Assembly: GCA_039922955.1 (NCBI GenBank) | Contig: JBDTDR010000097.1 | Location: forward strand, 1 to 23,339 | Reading direction: 5' to 3' | Length of the DNA: 23,339 nucleotides | Source of the DNA: Tumulicola sp039922955 | Lineage (GTDB): Bacteria > Vulcanimicrobiota > Vulcanimicrobiia > Vulcanimicrobiales > Vulcanimicrobiaceae | Shown here: positions 15,547-23,018 of the stretch, piece after piece | Numbering within the stretch: position 1 is the stretch's first letter | How the letters are laid out: each line of letters starts with the position of its first letter | Made by a program: the position numbers and the translations under genes | The notes under the pieces: generated by a model | Told to the model about the DNA's origin: nothing | Database searches by the model: none | The model's input: only the letters and a program-made list of their open reading frames with translations

Positions 15547-15905
15547 GGCAATACTTTAACGGTCAGGATCATGTCGGGATGACCCGCTCCGCAGACGATC
15601 GAACAGTGCACGAGAAAGGTGCCGGCCTTGACCGGCGTCAACGTGACCGACGCGAACGCGCCGGGCACGATCGTGGTCTGCTTGATGCCCAGTTCGTCTG
15701 ATTTGATCCCGTGAACGCCTTCGCTCGACGTGAGCCGAAGGGTCGTCGCCTGGCCGACGTGCAGTTCGACCGTTGCCGGCGTGAACTTCCAATTTGACGC
15801 CACCACGTCAACGCTCGGATGCGCCGACACGCGGGCCGCGGGTGCCATTACCAGCGCCGCGACGGCGGCCAGCGTGACGGCAATGCTTACGAGGACACGT
15901 TTCAT
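15543..15905 (-). CDS. Secreted single-domain cupredoxin with a CuA-type site
   Basis: 120 residues from ATG at 15905, which has a near-perfect AGGAGG 7 nt upstream. The signal peptide runs to about residue 28 (RVSA-HPS). The mature domain has the full ligand set of a CuA/COX2 copper site: H65 in GVHGIKS, then C101-SIV-C105-GAG-H109-PD-M112. It lacks the membrane hairpin of a true oxidase subunit II, so it is probably a soluble or exported electron carrier or copper donor. The residue between the two cysteines that is usually Glu is Ile (I103); in CuA sites that position binds through its backbone, so the site could still form. The gene is followed by the frameshifted c-haem protein (GTGA overlap). 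A possible -10, TATGCT, lies at 15931-15936. Confidence 0.85.
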   Translation of the reverse strand: MKRVLVSIAVTLAAVAALVMAPAARVSAHPSVDVVASNWKFTPATVELHVGQATTLRLTSSEGVHGIKSDELGIKQTTIVPGAFASVTLTPVKAGTFLVHCSIVCGAGHPDMILTVKVLP

Positions 15906-15930
15906 GACTCTGCCTCCTATTTCTTGAGGT

Positions 15931-15936
15931 AGCATA
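15931..15936 (-). promoter_or_regulatory. Possible -10 element upstream of the cupredoxin gene
   Basis: TATGCT on the minus strand lies 25 nt before the cupredoxin ATG and upstream of its strong Shine-Dalgarno sequence, a normal layout. No acceptable -35 was found at 16-18 nt spacing, so the promoter is only suggested. Confidence 0.3.
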
Positions 15937-16014
15937 GCCGTTGGGCGGGAATTACCGGGCCGCCGCTCGAATTGAGAAGAAGTCGTGGGTCGCCCGCTGC
16001 AGCCAGCCGGCCAA

Positions 16015-16443
16015 TTATACCCGGACGCGCAACCACGCAACCGCGGCAAAAAGCACCACCGCAGCCGTCTGGAGAAGCGCGCTCGCGAGAAGCGCTCCGG
16101 ACGTCAACGGCGCCGGGCCCCACCTATCCAGAACCGGTTCAAAAACCAGGCGCAGAATCAGCCCGGCGTTGAGCATGATGAAGATCGAGCGCACCGGCAA
16201 GACCGGGTAGCGGCCGCGATTGGCTGGAAATTTTTCGCGATTCACCGGCAAGAACCACAGCGCGATGCCCATCACCAGATTGACCAGCCATCCGACGAAG
16301 CCCATATGCGCGTGCACGACCGAAAGGTCGAACGGCAGCGTCGTGCCTAGGGCCTTGAACGCCAGCATCCCGGCTCCGAACACGAACGTGCCGCACAGCC
16401 ACAGCAGGCTGGCTTTGACGAAAAGACGAGTTTCAACGGGCAC
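16015..16443 (-). CDS. Small four-helix membrane protein resembling a haem-copper oxidase subunit I/NnrS fragment
   Basis: 142 residues, probably four membrane helices: about 10-32, 41-67, 86-104, 113-140. Helix 2 reads VVHAHMGFVGWLVNLVMGIALWFLPV, with H44 and H46 facing the membrane and a closing Pro. This is the pattern seen in haem-binding helices of subunit I-like proteins and of NnrS. It may bind haem or copper; that is inference. The start is GTG at 16443, without a good Shine-Dalgarno sequence. It is divergent from the 412-residue membrane protein (52 bp apart) and 109 bp upstream of the cupredoxin on the same strand. Context suggests a role in respiration or nitric oxide handling. I cannot assign a named function. 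Confidence 0.7.
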   Translation of the reverse strand: MPVETRLFVKASLLWLCGTFVFGAGMLAFKALGTTLPFDLSVVHAHMGFVGWLVNLVMGIALWFLPVNREKFPANRGRYPVLPVRSIFIMLNAGLILRLVFEPVLDRWGPAPLTSGALLASALLQTAAVVLFAAVAWLRVRV

Positions 16444-16495
16444 GGTCAGACAATTTCGCTAGAGGGGCGTTCCATCCAGGCAATAGGATTGAAAC

Positions 16496-17734
16496 GTGTT
16501 TAGCCGGCGCCACTGGATTCCACCCGGCGCGTTGATCTTCGCTCAGCTCTCGCATGGTGCGTCCTGGCTTGTTCTCGGATGGGCGGCGATCTCCGGGTCG
16601 GCCTGGTCGTTTGACTTCCTCGCGATCGCGTGGGTGCACATCGTGGTTCTAGGCTGGGCGACGACCGCCGCGACCGGCATTCTACTCCACGTCATTCCAC
16701 AGTTCGCCGACGTGAGTTGGCGCTTGCAGAATCTCGTGCGCCGTCTCGTCTTTGCGTTTGCCGCCGGCGTCGTTCTTTTCGTGGCAGCACTCCTGCTGGA
16801 GCCGCACCTCGCGGTTTTCGGTGCTGGATTGATCGCGCTCGCGCTGCTGGCGTACTTCGGGGTCGTCCTCGCCACGTTGTGGCCGGCATTTAAAGGCGAT
16901 CGCACGCAGCGCGCCATCGCCCGCGCCCTGGCGACCACGCTGGCGTTTCTGGTCGTTACGGCGCTGCTAGGGTTCGGCCTAGCCACCATGATCTCCGGAT
17001 ACGCGGTGCCGGCGTGGGTAGCGACGCTGCCGGCAACCCACGCGAGCCTCGGCATGTTCGGTTGGCTTTCGTTGCTGGTGTTCGGCGTGTCGGCCCGAAC
17101 CGTGCGGCCGATTACCGGCAACAAATCACGTTCTCCCGTGGCCCATATCGCCGTCGGCTCGCTCACGCTGCTCGGCGTACCGCTACTGGCCATCGGCCTC
17201 GCGGGCGTCGCCTGGCTAATCTGGCCCGGCGCGATCCTGTTCGGGGCCGCCGCGGCCGTTTACGCGTTCGATATGGCCGATATTCTCCGGCGCACGACGA
17301 TGTCGCATCGCGTTCCGCCGGCTTTTTTGCTGGCCGGCATCACGTGGCTGGTTGTCGGGCTGATTCTCGGCGCCGGAACGCTAGCCGGCCACGACTGGGA
17401 GTTCGCCTACGTATTCGTCATCCTCGCCGGATGGATCGGCCAAATGCTCAACGCCCACATCTATCACATCGGCGTGCGCGTGTTGTTGACCGTGTACCGC
17501 GGCGACGACGACGAGACGCGCCCGCACAGCGTCCTCGACGCACGCCTTTCTTGGGGTTCGTTCGCTGCATTTCAACTAGCGATCGGCCTAGCGGCGATCG
17601 GATTGCTGGCCCAAAATCCCGCGCTCGTATGCCTGGGCGCAGGCTTCGGCGGCATCGGGTGGGTCGTGATGATTGCCAACCTTTTCAGCGCCCGTTCCCG
17701 CGCAATGGAGCCGGCGACCATTTCCCTATTGTGA
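16496..17734 (+). CDS. Polytopic membrane protein related to NnrS/haem-copper subunit I-like proteins
   Basis: 412 residues with about twelve membrane helices. Histidines sit in membrane helices with oxidase-like settings: H48 (AWVHIVVLGW), H65 (GILLHVIPQF), a THASLGMFGW helix, and a late helix with LNAHIYHIGVRVLLTVYRG. These resemble the haem/copper-binding membrane protein NnrS, linked to nitric oxide tolerance, and subunit I-like proteins. I infer metal or haem binding but cannot prove it. The GTG start is preceded by TAGGAT (16484-16489). This can be read either as a Shine-Dalgarno (AGGA, spacing 7) or as a TANNNT -10 ending exactly 7 nt before the start. It faces the oxidase operon convergently, with 25 bp between stops. 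Confidence 0.72.
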   Translation: MFSRRHWIPPGALIFAQLSHGASWLVLGWAAISGSAWSFDFLAIAWVHIVVLGWATTAATGILLHVIPQFADVSWRLQNLVRRLVFAFAAGVVLFVAALLLEPHLAVFGAGLIALALLAYFGVVLATLWPAFKGDRTQRAIARALATTLAFLVVTALLGFGLATMISGYAVPAWVATLPATHASLGMFGWLSLLVFGVSARTVRPITGNKSRSPVAHIAVGSLTLLGVPLLAIGLAGVAWLIWPGAILFGAAAAVYAFDMADILRRTTMSHRVPPAFLLAGITWLVVGLILGAGTLAGHDWEFAYVFVILAGWIGQMLNAHIYHIGVRVLLTVYRGDDDETRPHSVLDARLSWGSFAAFQLAIGLAAIGLLAQNPALVCLGAGFGGIGWVVMIANLFSARSRAMEPATISLL

Positions 17735-17759
17735 CGCGGCTCCGGCCGCAGCGCTCGCG

Positions 17760-18494
17760 TTAGCGAAGCGTTTCGACGTACGCGGCGACGTCGGCAACGT
17801 CCTGAGCCGAAAGCGCGCCGGGAAAGAGCTTCGGCATCGGCGGCGCGGGATCTCTGATCCAAGCTTCCGCCGCAGCCAGCGGCTTTCGCGCGCGTTCGTT
17901 ACGAAGCGACGGTCCCTCACCGCCCGCGCCGGCGCTGCCGTGACAGACCGCGCAGTTCTTGGCGAAAACCGTGGAACCGCGGACCGCGTTGGGTGCGCCC
18001 GTCGCGCTTGTCGCCGAGACCGGCGCACTCGCCGGCGCTGCCGCTACCGGCGTGCCCGGTGGGCCGACGCCGTATCCCCAAACCGAGAGCAACCCCATCG
18101 CGACGACGCTTATCCCAGCCGCCCATCCGATGCCGTTGGCGTAGCGCTGCCCGGCGTATCCCGTGAGAACGCCGAAGAATACTAGCCCGAAGTGTTCGAG
18201 CACGTGGCCGAACCGGTGCGTTTCGAAATACGCGTACTCCGACGGCCACATCAGCAACATTGCGAAGACGGGGGCGATCATCGCAACGACGAGCCATCCC
18301 GCGCCGCTCGGGCGCTCGCGCGCCGCGCCTCCAGCGAACAAGATGCCCGCGAGCGCGGCACCGCCGAGCATGACCGCGTGGAGTAAGTGGTGCTGCGCCG
18401 TTGGAATTTCGACGCCGGGGCGTACGAGCGGAGCGAGCCCGAAGAGGACGGTCGCGAACAGGACGATGGCGGCGATCAGCGATCGTTCTTTCAT
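17760..18494 (-). CDS. Membrane-anchored cytochrome c of the haem-copper reductase operon
   Basis: 244 residues. The N-terminal 145 residues form about five membrane helices (5-24, 36-56, 66-83, 102-114, 121-142) with several His in HHLLHAV and HRFGHVLEH. An Ala/Pro/Thr-rich linker (145-170) leads to a cytochrome c domain with C181-AVC-H185 and a likely axial Met M220 in PAPPMPKLFP. The haem domain should face the periplasm and feed electrons to the CuA site of the neighbouring reductase. The ATG overlaps the subunit I stop (ATGA at 18491-18494), so the two are translationally coupled. Longer in-frame open sequence upstream is only a shadow of the subunit I gene. Confidence 0.85.
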   Translation of the reverse strand: MKERSLIAAIVLFATVLFGLAPLVRPGVEIPTAQHHLLHAVMLGGAALAGILFAGGAARERPSGAGWLVVAMIAPVFAMLLMWPSEYAYFETHRFGHVLEHFGLVFFGVLTGYAGQRYANGIGWAAGISVVAMGLLSVWGYGVGPPGTPVAAAPASAPVSATSATGAPNAVRGSTVFAKNCAVCHGSAGAGGEGPSLRNERARKPLAAAEAWIRDPAPPMPKLFPGALSAQDVADVAAYVETLR

Positions 18495-19930
18495 GCGGTC
18501 GCCACCGGAACGGCGCGAAGCCGCGCGAGCCGAACTCCCTCGAACAGCGCGATCGCGAGGCCGGCGAGCAGCACGATCGCACCAACCGTCGCGATGCCGG
18601 CGAAGAACGGCCCCGGCGCGGGCTCGAGCGCGTACCGGCGCGGCACGCCCGCCGCCCCCGCCAAGTAGAACGACAGCAGAAAGAGCGCGCCGCCTCCGAA
18701 CGTACCCAGACCCACGAGCCATCGCACCAGTAGGCTCGATGCCGCGTTCGCACGCTGTTCGAGGTTCACGAAAACCCATCCGAGCAAAAAGAGGAACACG
18801 CCCTCGAGCAGATACGTGTGGAAATGCCCGGGGACCCACAGCGTGTTGTGCAAGTCGACGTTCGCCGGAATCGTCGCGTCGAGAATCGCGGCAATGCCGC
18901 CCACGACCCACCCGATCATGCCGGCGTAGAGGAACATCGAGCCGAGAGACCAGCGCATACCCGAGCGGTGCACGAGCATGACGCCGCCGTACACGGTGAC
19001 CACCACGACCGGAATCGCTGCAAGATACGAAGCGATCTCCCCGACGAACTGCATCCACTGCATCTGCGCGAAGTCCATATACAGGTGGTGGAAGTACGCA
19101 ATGATGACGAAAAGCAGCGTGCCCCACCACGCGATCGCGAGTTGCGGCGACGTGTGGTAGGCGCGTTTCGTGCAGATCGGAAGCCCCACGTAGACCGCCG
19201 CAACGGCCATGTACATGGTGAGGTTCGCAAAGGAATGCCCGAAGAGGTACGTCAGATTCTTCGCCCACAGCGGATCCACGACGACGGACGGATCGATCCA
19301 GTGCACGATGAGCGCGGTTCCGATAACCAGGCCGACGGTTCCGGTGATGAATCCGTCGAAGGCCGTAATCGCCGCAGCGAACATCTGCGGCGGCGGCGGC
19401 TCGCCGCCGCGCAGCGTAAACTCCCGGCCGTGCAAAACATAGTCGATTGCGAGCATTCCGCGCAGGCCACCGTACTGCGCCAACAACGCTCCGAGGATCT
19501 GACCGCACCAGATCATGAATCCGAGCATCACCAGCGCGTTGCCGATCAGCCATGCTCCGGTCGCCCAGCTCGGCCAATAGGTTCCGACGAACGGCAGCGG
19601 GTAGAGCATGGTCCACAAGGAGCCGTATTTCCCGGGGACGACGCTGACGATCACGCAGACGACGCCCGCAACGAAAAATCCATACGCGATGAACGCGACT
19701 CGTTCGTCGAGTTCCATTTCGCAGCGCACGAGATACCACAGCAATCCGAGTCCCGCGATTGCCATCGCGACGATCATGCCGACGCCATGCAAACTCAACA
19801 GCGAATAAAACGTCCCGGGGTCAACCGCTAGCCAACCGGCTTGCGAGGCTCGCAGCGCGATGCCCGCCAGCAGCATCAACGCGAAGATGGCGAGTCCCGT
19901 ACCAATGTACGTCCACATCACGCGCGTCAC
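18491..19930 (-). CDS. Haem-copper oxygen/nitric oxide reductase subunit I lacking the active-site tyrosine
   Basis: 479 residues, about twelve helices. The start GTG at 19930 is chosen because it overlaps the subunit II stop as GTGA, like other junctions here; ATG at 19918 is possible. All ligand histidines are present: H48 (SLHGVGM, low-spin haem), H232 (FGHSFANLTMY, CuB), H281/H282 (YFHHLYMDF, CuB), H369 and H371 (HNTLWVPGHFHT, high-spin and low-spin haems). In A- and B-type oxidases a Tyr cross-linked to the CuB His stands four residues on; here that is N236. The cbb3-type Tyr, six residues before the HH pair, is V275. The sequence resembles proteins often labelled cbb3-type subunit I that pair with a CuA subunit. 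It may be a nitric oxide reductase (sNOR/eNOR-like) rather than an oxidase. Confidence 0.88.
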   Translation of the reverse strand: MTRVMWTYIGTGLAIFALMLLAGIALRASQAGWLAVDPGTFYSLLSLHGVGMIVAMAIAGLGLLWYLVRCEMELDERVAFIAYGFFVAGVVCVIVSVVPGKYGSLWTMLYPLPFVGTYWPSWATGAWLIGNALVMLGFMIWCGQILGALLAQYGGLRGMLAIDYVLHGREFTLRGGEPPPPQMFAAAITAFDGFITGTVGLVIGTALIVHWIDPSVVVDPLWAKNLTYLFGHSFANLTMYMAVAAVYVGLPICTKRAYHTSPQLAIAWWGTLLFVIIAYFHHLYMDFAQMQWMQFVGEIASYLAAIPVVVVTVYGGVMLVHRSGMRWSLGSMFLYAGMIGWVVGGIAAILDATIPANVDLHNTLWVPGHFHTYLLEGVFLFLLGWVFVNLEQRANAASSLLVRWLVGLGTFGGGALFLLSFYLAGAAGVPRRYALEPAPGPFFAGIATVGAIVLLAGLAIALFEGVRLARLRAVPVATA

Positions 19931-20445
19931 TTTACGACGAAGCCTCCCTGCATCGCCGCATGTGCGATGCCGCAATACTCCAAACACCGGATCGTGTAAT
20001 GACCCGGGACCGCGAACGTCACCGGAAGGTGATTGACGTAGCCGGGCATCGCCTGAACCTGACTGACGATGGCTCCGTCGGGGCCGTAGATGCCGAAGCC
20101 GTGATTCACGTCCTTAGAAGTCACGTCGAAGATAACCGGCCGATTAAGGGGCACGACCGCAGCGACCGTAAAGCCGTACTGTTGAGCCTCGACGGCAACG
20201 TGCTTGGCATCGATGGCCGCTCCCGCCCGCGGATACGGAAAGTACGGAATCGTCACGGCAAAGGTCGCGATCGCGACGAGCAGCACCAGCCAGAACCAGT
20301 ATCGCCGTAACGCATATCCTCGCGACGCGACGACTTGCTGGGGAAGCGGATCGCGCCCGCGGTAATTCGCGAGAAAGACCATGACGGCAACCGCCAGCGC
20401 CGCGGCAACGATGAATATCTGAAAGATCAAACCGCCCCGTCCCAC
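19927..20445 (-). CDS. CuA-containing subunit II of the haem-copper reductase
   Basis: 172 residues. Two N-terminal membrane helices (about 5-27 and 48-68) anchor a periplasmic cupredoxin domain. That domain has the complete CuA set: H115 in VNHGFGIY, then C154-LEY-C158-GIA-H162-AA-M165, with the usual Glu at 156. It takes electrons from a cytochrome c or cupredoxin and passes them to the haems of subunit I. The start is GTG at 20445 with AGGAGG 5 nt upstream. It heads the three-gene operon subunit II, subunit I, cytochrome c, joined by GTGA and ATGA overlaps. No promoter was recognised in the 154 bp before it, which it shares with the divergent universal stress protein gene. Confidence 0.9.
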   Translation of the reverse strand: MGRGGLIFQIFIVAAALAVAVMVFLANYRGRDPLPQQVVASRGYALRRYWFWLVLLVAIATFAVTIPYFPYPRAGAAIDAKHVAVEAQQYGFTVAAVVPLNRPVIFDVTSKDVNHGFGIYGPDGAIVSQVQAMPGYVNHLPVTFAVPGHYTIRCLEYCGIAHAAMQGGFVVK

Positions 20446-20587
20446 TCCGACCTCCTATCCGCGGCTTTCCTATCGGGCGTTTCCTCGGCGATGAGAGGCT
20501 ACCTCCGTTGCGAGTCCCCTCAAATCTACGAAGTGCCGGCGAATTTGTGGTGAATCGATCCTTCATAACTTCTTCCGATCTCGACGC

Positions 20588-20593
20588 TACGAT
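20588..20593 (+). promoter_or_regulatory. Candidate -10 element of the universal stress protein gene
   Basis: TACGAT ends exactly 7 nt before the ATG at 20600, predicting a leaderless transcript. No Shine-Dalgarno sequence is placed correctly (GGGA sits one nt from the ATG). No good -35 was found. The rest of the 154-bp intergenic stretch (20446-20599) shows nothing else recognisable apart from the subunit II Shine-Dalgarno sequence on the minus strand. Confidence 0.4.
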
Positions 20594-20599
20594 CGGGAC

Positions 20600-21091
20600 A
20601 TGAACGGGCGGATCTTGATCCCGGTCGACGGCTCCGAACAGTCGTTGCGGGCGCTCGACGTGGCGGCCGATCTGGCATCCGCTCTGCGGGCAACGCTGAT
20701 CGTCTGTCACGTGGCCGATATCGCTCGGGTAGCGGCGATGACCTTCGGGGAGCCGCAGTTCGCTCAAGAATGCTTTGACGCGGTGCGCGCGGAGGGTGCA
20801 AGCATGCTGAAGGAAGCCGTCGAGCGCGCGCAACGTCGAGTTGACGGCGTCGAATCCCAGATCGGGCGCGGAAACGTCGTCGATGAAATCCTGCGCTTGG
20901 CGACCGAGGCCGGCGCAGAATGGATCGTCATGGGAAGCCATGGCCGAAGCGGATTGAGCCGTCTGCTGATGGGCAGCGTCGCCGAGGGCGTTCTTCGACA
21001 TTCGACCGTTCCGGTGATGATCGTCCCGCCCGATCGGCAAAGCCGGAAAAGACCGCACGTGCCGGCCGGCGCCGAAGCCCGGCCTTTATGA
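20600..21091 (+). CDS. Universal stress protein (UspA family, ATP-binding type)
   Basis: 163 residues, one Usp domain. It begins RILIPVDGSEQSLRALDVA with D10, and ends with the ATP-binding motif G-x2-G-x9-G-S (GSHG 112-115 to GS 125-126) followed by the strand VPVMIVP. Such proteins bind ATP in the cytosol and help cells through starvation, redox or respiratory stress; the exact target is not known. The last 20 residues are a basic, Pro-rich tail not typical of the domain. It stands divergent to the haem-copper reductase operon and converges on the receiver gene, with 26 bp between stops. That gap contains a weak 5-bp hairpin, GGAGT/ACTCC at 21102-21118, without a T-run. Confidence 0.92.
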   Translation: MNGRILIPVDGSEQSLRALDVAADLASALRATLIVCHVADIARVAAMTFGEPQFAQECFDAVRAEGASMLKEAVERAQRRVDGVESQIGRGNVVDEILRLATEAGAEWIVMGSHGRSGLSRLLMGSVAEGVLRHSTVPVMIVPPDRQSRKRPHVPAGAEARPL

Positions 21092-21117
21092 CCGATTGCT
21101 CGGAGTTTGTCTGACTC

Positions 21118-21486
21118 CTAGCCGTGCAGTGCGGCTTCGACCGCGCGTAGCAATGCGTGCGGGTCCGAAGGCTTGGGAACGACGTGCGCAATGGCGTTGC
21201 GTTCCATGAAATCCCGCAGGGCGGCGTCCACGGGCGTTCCGGTGTAGAGCGCGATCCTCATTCCAACGGTCGCGCTTTGCGATCGGACTGCGCGGATCAC
21301 TTCTGCTCCGCTCATCCCCGGCAAGGAAAGATCGACCAGCAGCAGGTCCAGACGCCGTTCGCCGGCGATGCGCACCGCTTCGGCGCCCGTCGCCGCTTCC
21401 AATACGCGATGGCCGGCGTGTCGCAGGACCGTCGTTAGTAGGAGCCGGTTCGCGTACTCGTCGTCGAGGATCAGAATATTCGCCAC
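21118..21486 (-). CDS. Single-domain response regulator (receiver only)
   Basis: 122 residues, a complete CheY-like receiver and nothing else. The acidic pocket is D8/D9 (ILDDE), the phospho-acceptor is D52 (LLLVDLSLPGMSG), the switch Thr is T82 (LYTGTP) and the conserved Lys is K105 (VPKPSDP). With no output domain it must act by protein contact or as a phosphate carrier in a phosphorelay. The start is GTG at 21486, five nt after the stop of the preceding receiver gene. It is the last of a minus-strand run kinase, receiver, receiver. Since the kinase gene is broken, its phospho-donor is uncertain. Confidence 0.9.
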   Translation of the reverse strand: MANILILDDEYANRLLLTTVLRHAGHRVLEAATGAEAVRIAGERRLDLLLVDLSLPGMSGAEVIRAVRSQSATVGMRIALYTGTPVDAALRDFMERNAIAHVVPKPSDPHALLRAVEAALHG

Positions 21487-21491
21487 GAACG

Positions 21492-21893
21492 CTAACTCGG
21501 GCTGGCCGAATCGGACCGCAGCGACTCGGCGAGGTGGGTCTCGACTTGGGCGAGGAACGCTTGCGGGTCGATCGGTTTGGTAATGTACCCGTCGAAGCCC
21601 GCGGAGAACGCCCGTTCCCGGTCGCCGACCATCGCAAGCGCGGTAACGGCGATCAGCGGCGTCGTCGCACGGGCCGCGTCCGATTTGAAGCGACGGGCAA
21701 ACTCGTATCCGTCAATACCCGGCATGAGGATATCGACGAGCACTGCATCGAACCTCGTCCCCCGCGCCCGCTCGAGGCCGGAGAGCCCGTCGCTCGCACC
21801 TTCCGCGCGATAGCCGAACGCGTGTAGGAGATAGAGCATCAGTTCGAGATTCGAGCCGTTGTCGTCAACCACGAGGATCCGCGCGGCCGGCAT
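21492..21893 (-). CDS. Single-domain response regulator (receiver only)
   Basis: 133 residues from ATG at 21893, two nt after the kinase stop codon. It has all receiver residues: D10/D11 (VVDDN), D54 (VLVDILMPGIDGYEF), T84 (AVTALAM) and K106 (ITKPIDP). It is of the kind usually found next to, or fused to, hybrid sensor kinases, with a short Ser-rich tail and no output domain. The gene lies in the same reading frame as the first half of the broken kinase, which makes one long misleading open frame there. The real gene is the C-terminal 133 residues only. Phosphate would normally come from the adjacent kinase. Confidence 0.9.
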   Translation of the reverse strand: MPAARILVVDDNGSNLELMLYLLHAFGYRAEGASDGLSGLERARGTRFDAVLVDILMPGIDGYEFARRFKSDAARATTPLIAVTALAMVGDRERAFSAGFDGYITKPIDPQAFLAQVETHLAESLRSDSASPS

Positions 21894-21895
21894 CG

Positions 21896-22955
21896 TTAGC
21901 GGCTCCCTCGGGGCAGCGTTAACGTGAACGTGCTCCCCTGGCCGTGCGCGCTCTCGAACGTCAGCGACGCCCCGATCAGCATCGCGAGCCGCGCGCAAAG
22001 ATGGAGGCCGAGGCCGGCTCCTTCGAAACGCCGCGTGCTGGACGGATCGACCTGCCCGAACGCCTGGAAGAGCCGCGGCCGGTCCTCCGGTTTGATGCCG
22101 ATTCCCGTGTCGGTGACGTTCAGCGCCACGTGGGGTTTGCCGCGACCGACCGCCACGACGTCGATGGCGATGGATCCTTTTTCCGTGCACTTGACTGCAT
22201 TGTTGGCGAGATTGAGCAGTATCTGATGCAGGGCGCGCCGATCCGTCACGACGACGAATTCGTCGTTCGAATCGGAAAACGACGTCGTGAACTTGAGGCC
22301 TTTCTCGCGCGCGAGCGAACGCAACGAATCGGCGACCTCCCCGACGACGGCCGCCGCGCGCGCTGGACGCAACGATGTTCAGCTGGTGTTCCTGGTCCGC
22401 GGTCAGCGGGCCGGGGAGCCTCATCAGCAGCGTCCCGGTGAATCCGATGATCGCGTTAAGCGGAGTCCGCAGCTCGTGACTCATCGACGCCAGGAATCGA
22501 TCCTTCGCCCGATTGGCGCTTTGGAGCTCGACGTTCTTCTCCCAAAGCTCGCGCTCGAACGCTTTTCGTTCGCTGACGTCTCGAATCGTGCTAACCACGA
22601 ACGTTCCGACACCCGCGCGGAGCGGGCTCAAGCTGATCTCGACGGGAAACTCGGTGCCATTCTTACGACGGCCGTGGAGATCGAGACCCGCGCCCATCGG
22701 GCGAACTCGTGGGTCGCGCGCGTAATCGTCGCGATGTTCGACGTGCCCTTGGCGCAGGCGATCCGGCACGAGCAGTTCGATCTCCGCACCGACCAACTCG
22801 TCAAGCCCATAGCCGAACAGCTTCTGCGCGTGACCGTTGGCGAAGGCGATGCGCCCGCCAGCCCCGACGACGATCGTTGCGTCGGGAACCGACTCCATCA
22901 ACTCGAACCGATCCTCGGCGCCCCGAGGGAACTCCGCGGCGTCGCCTAAGTCCAT
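21896..22955 (-). pseudogene. PAS-containing sensor histidine kinase broken by a frameshifting deletion
   Basis: From ATG at 22955 the frame encodes a PAS domain (about 14-130, EDRFELMESVPDATIVV to IRDVSERKAFE) and the H-box SMSHELRTPLNAIIGF with H160. It then runs to NIVASSAR (193-200), ending near 22356. The ATPase half continues in another frame from about 22348 (VVGEVADSLRSLAREKGLKF). It includes the N-box NLANNAVKCTEKG, DTGIGIKPED, and GAGLGLHL, up to TAA at 21896. Between the two halves the second dimerisation helix, normally about 25-30 residues (the HLLSLINDLLDLAKIESG type), is missing. Both a deletion and a frame change are therefore needed, and a simple base-call error would not explain the loss. 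As it stands no complete kinase can be made. The start is uncertain; 23036 is an alternative. Confidence 0.8.
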
Positions 22956-23018
22956 TGCGGGACGGGATTCCGCGGAACTTCGTCGGCTCTTCCTTCCTCC
23001 ACGAGGCACTCGCCAAGC

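Noticed and set aside
17736..17749. Hairpin GCGGC-TCCG-GCCGC between convergent genes as a terminator
   Set aside because: Only a 5-bp stem and no T-run on either strand.
18495..19739. An in-frame upstream extension of the cytochrome c gene
   Set aside because: It overlaps the subunit I gene entirely and reads as Arg/Ala-rich noise; the ATGA overlap at 18491-18494 marks the true start.
20144..21058. Minus-strand open frame of about 304 residues under the stress protein gene
   Set aside because: No recognisable domain; it is a shadow of the universal stress protein and subunit II genes.
21064..21087. GGCCGG/CCGGCC stem followed by TTT at the end of the stress protein gene as an intrinsic terminator
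   Set aside because: Nine-nt loop, only three T, and it lies within the coding sequence; too weak to annotate.
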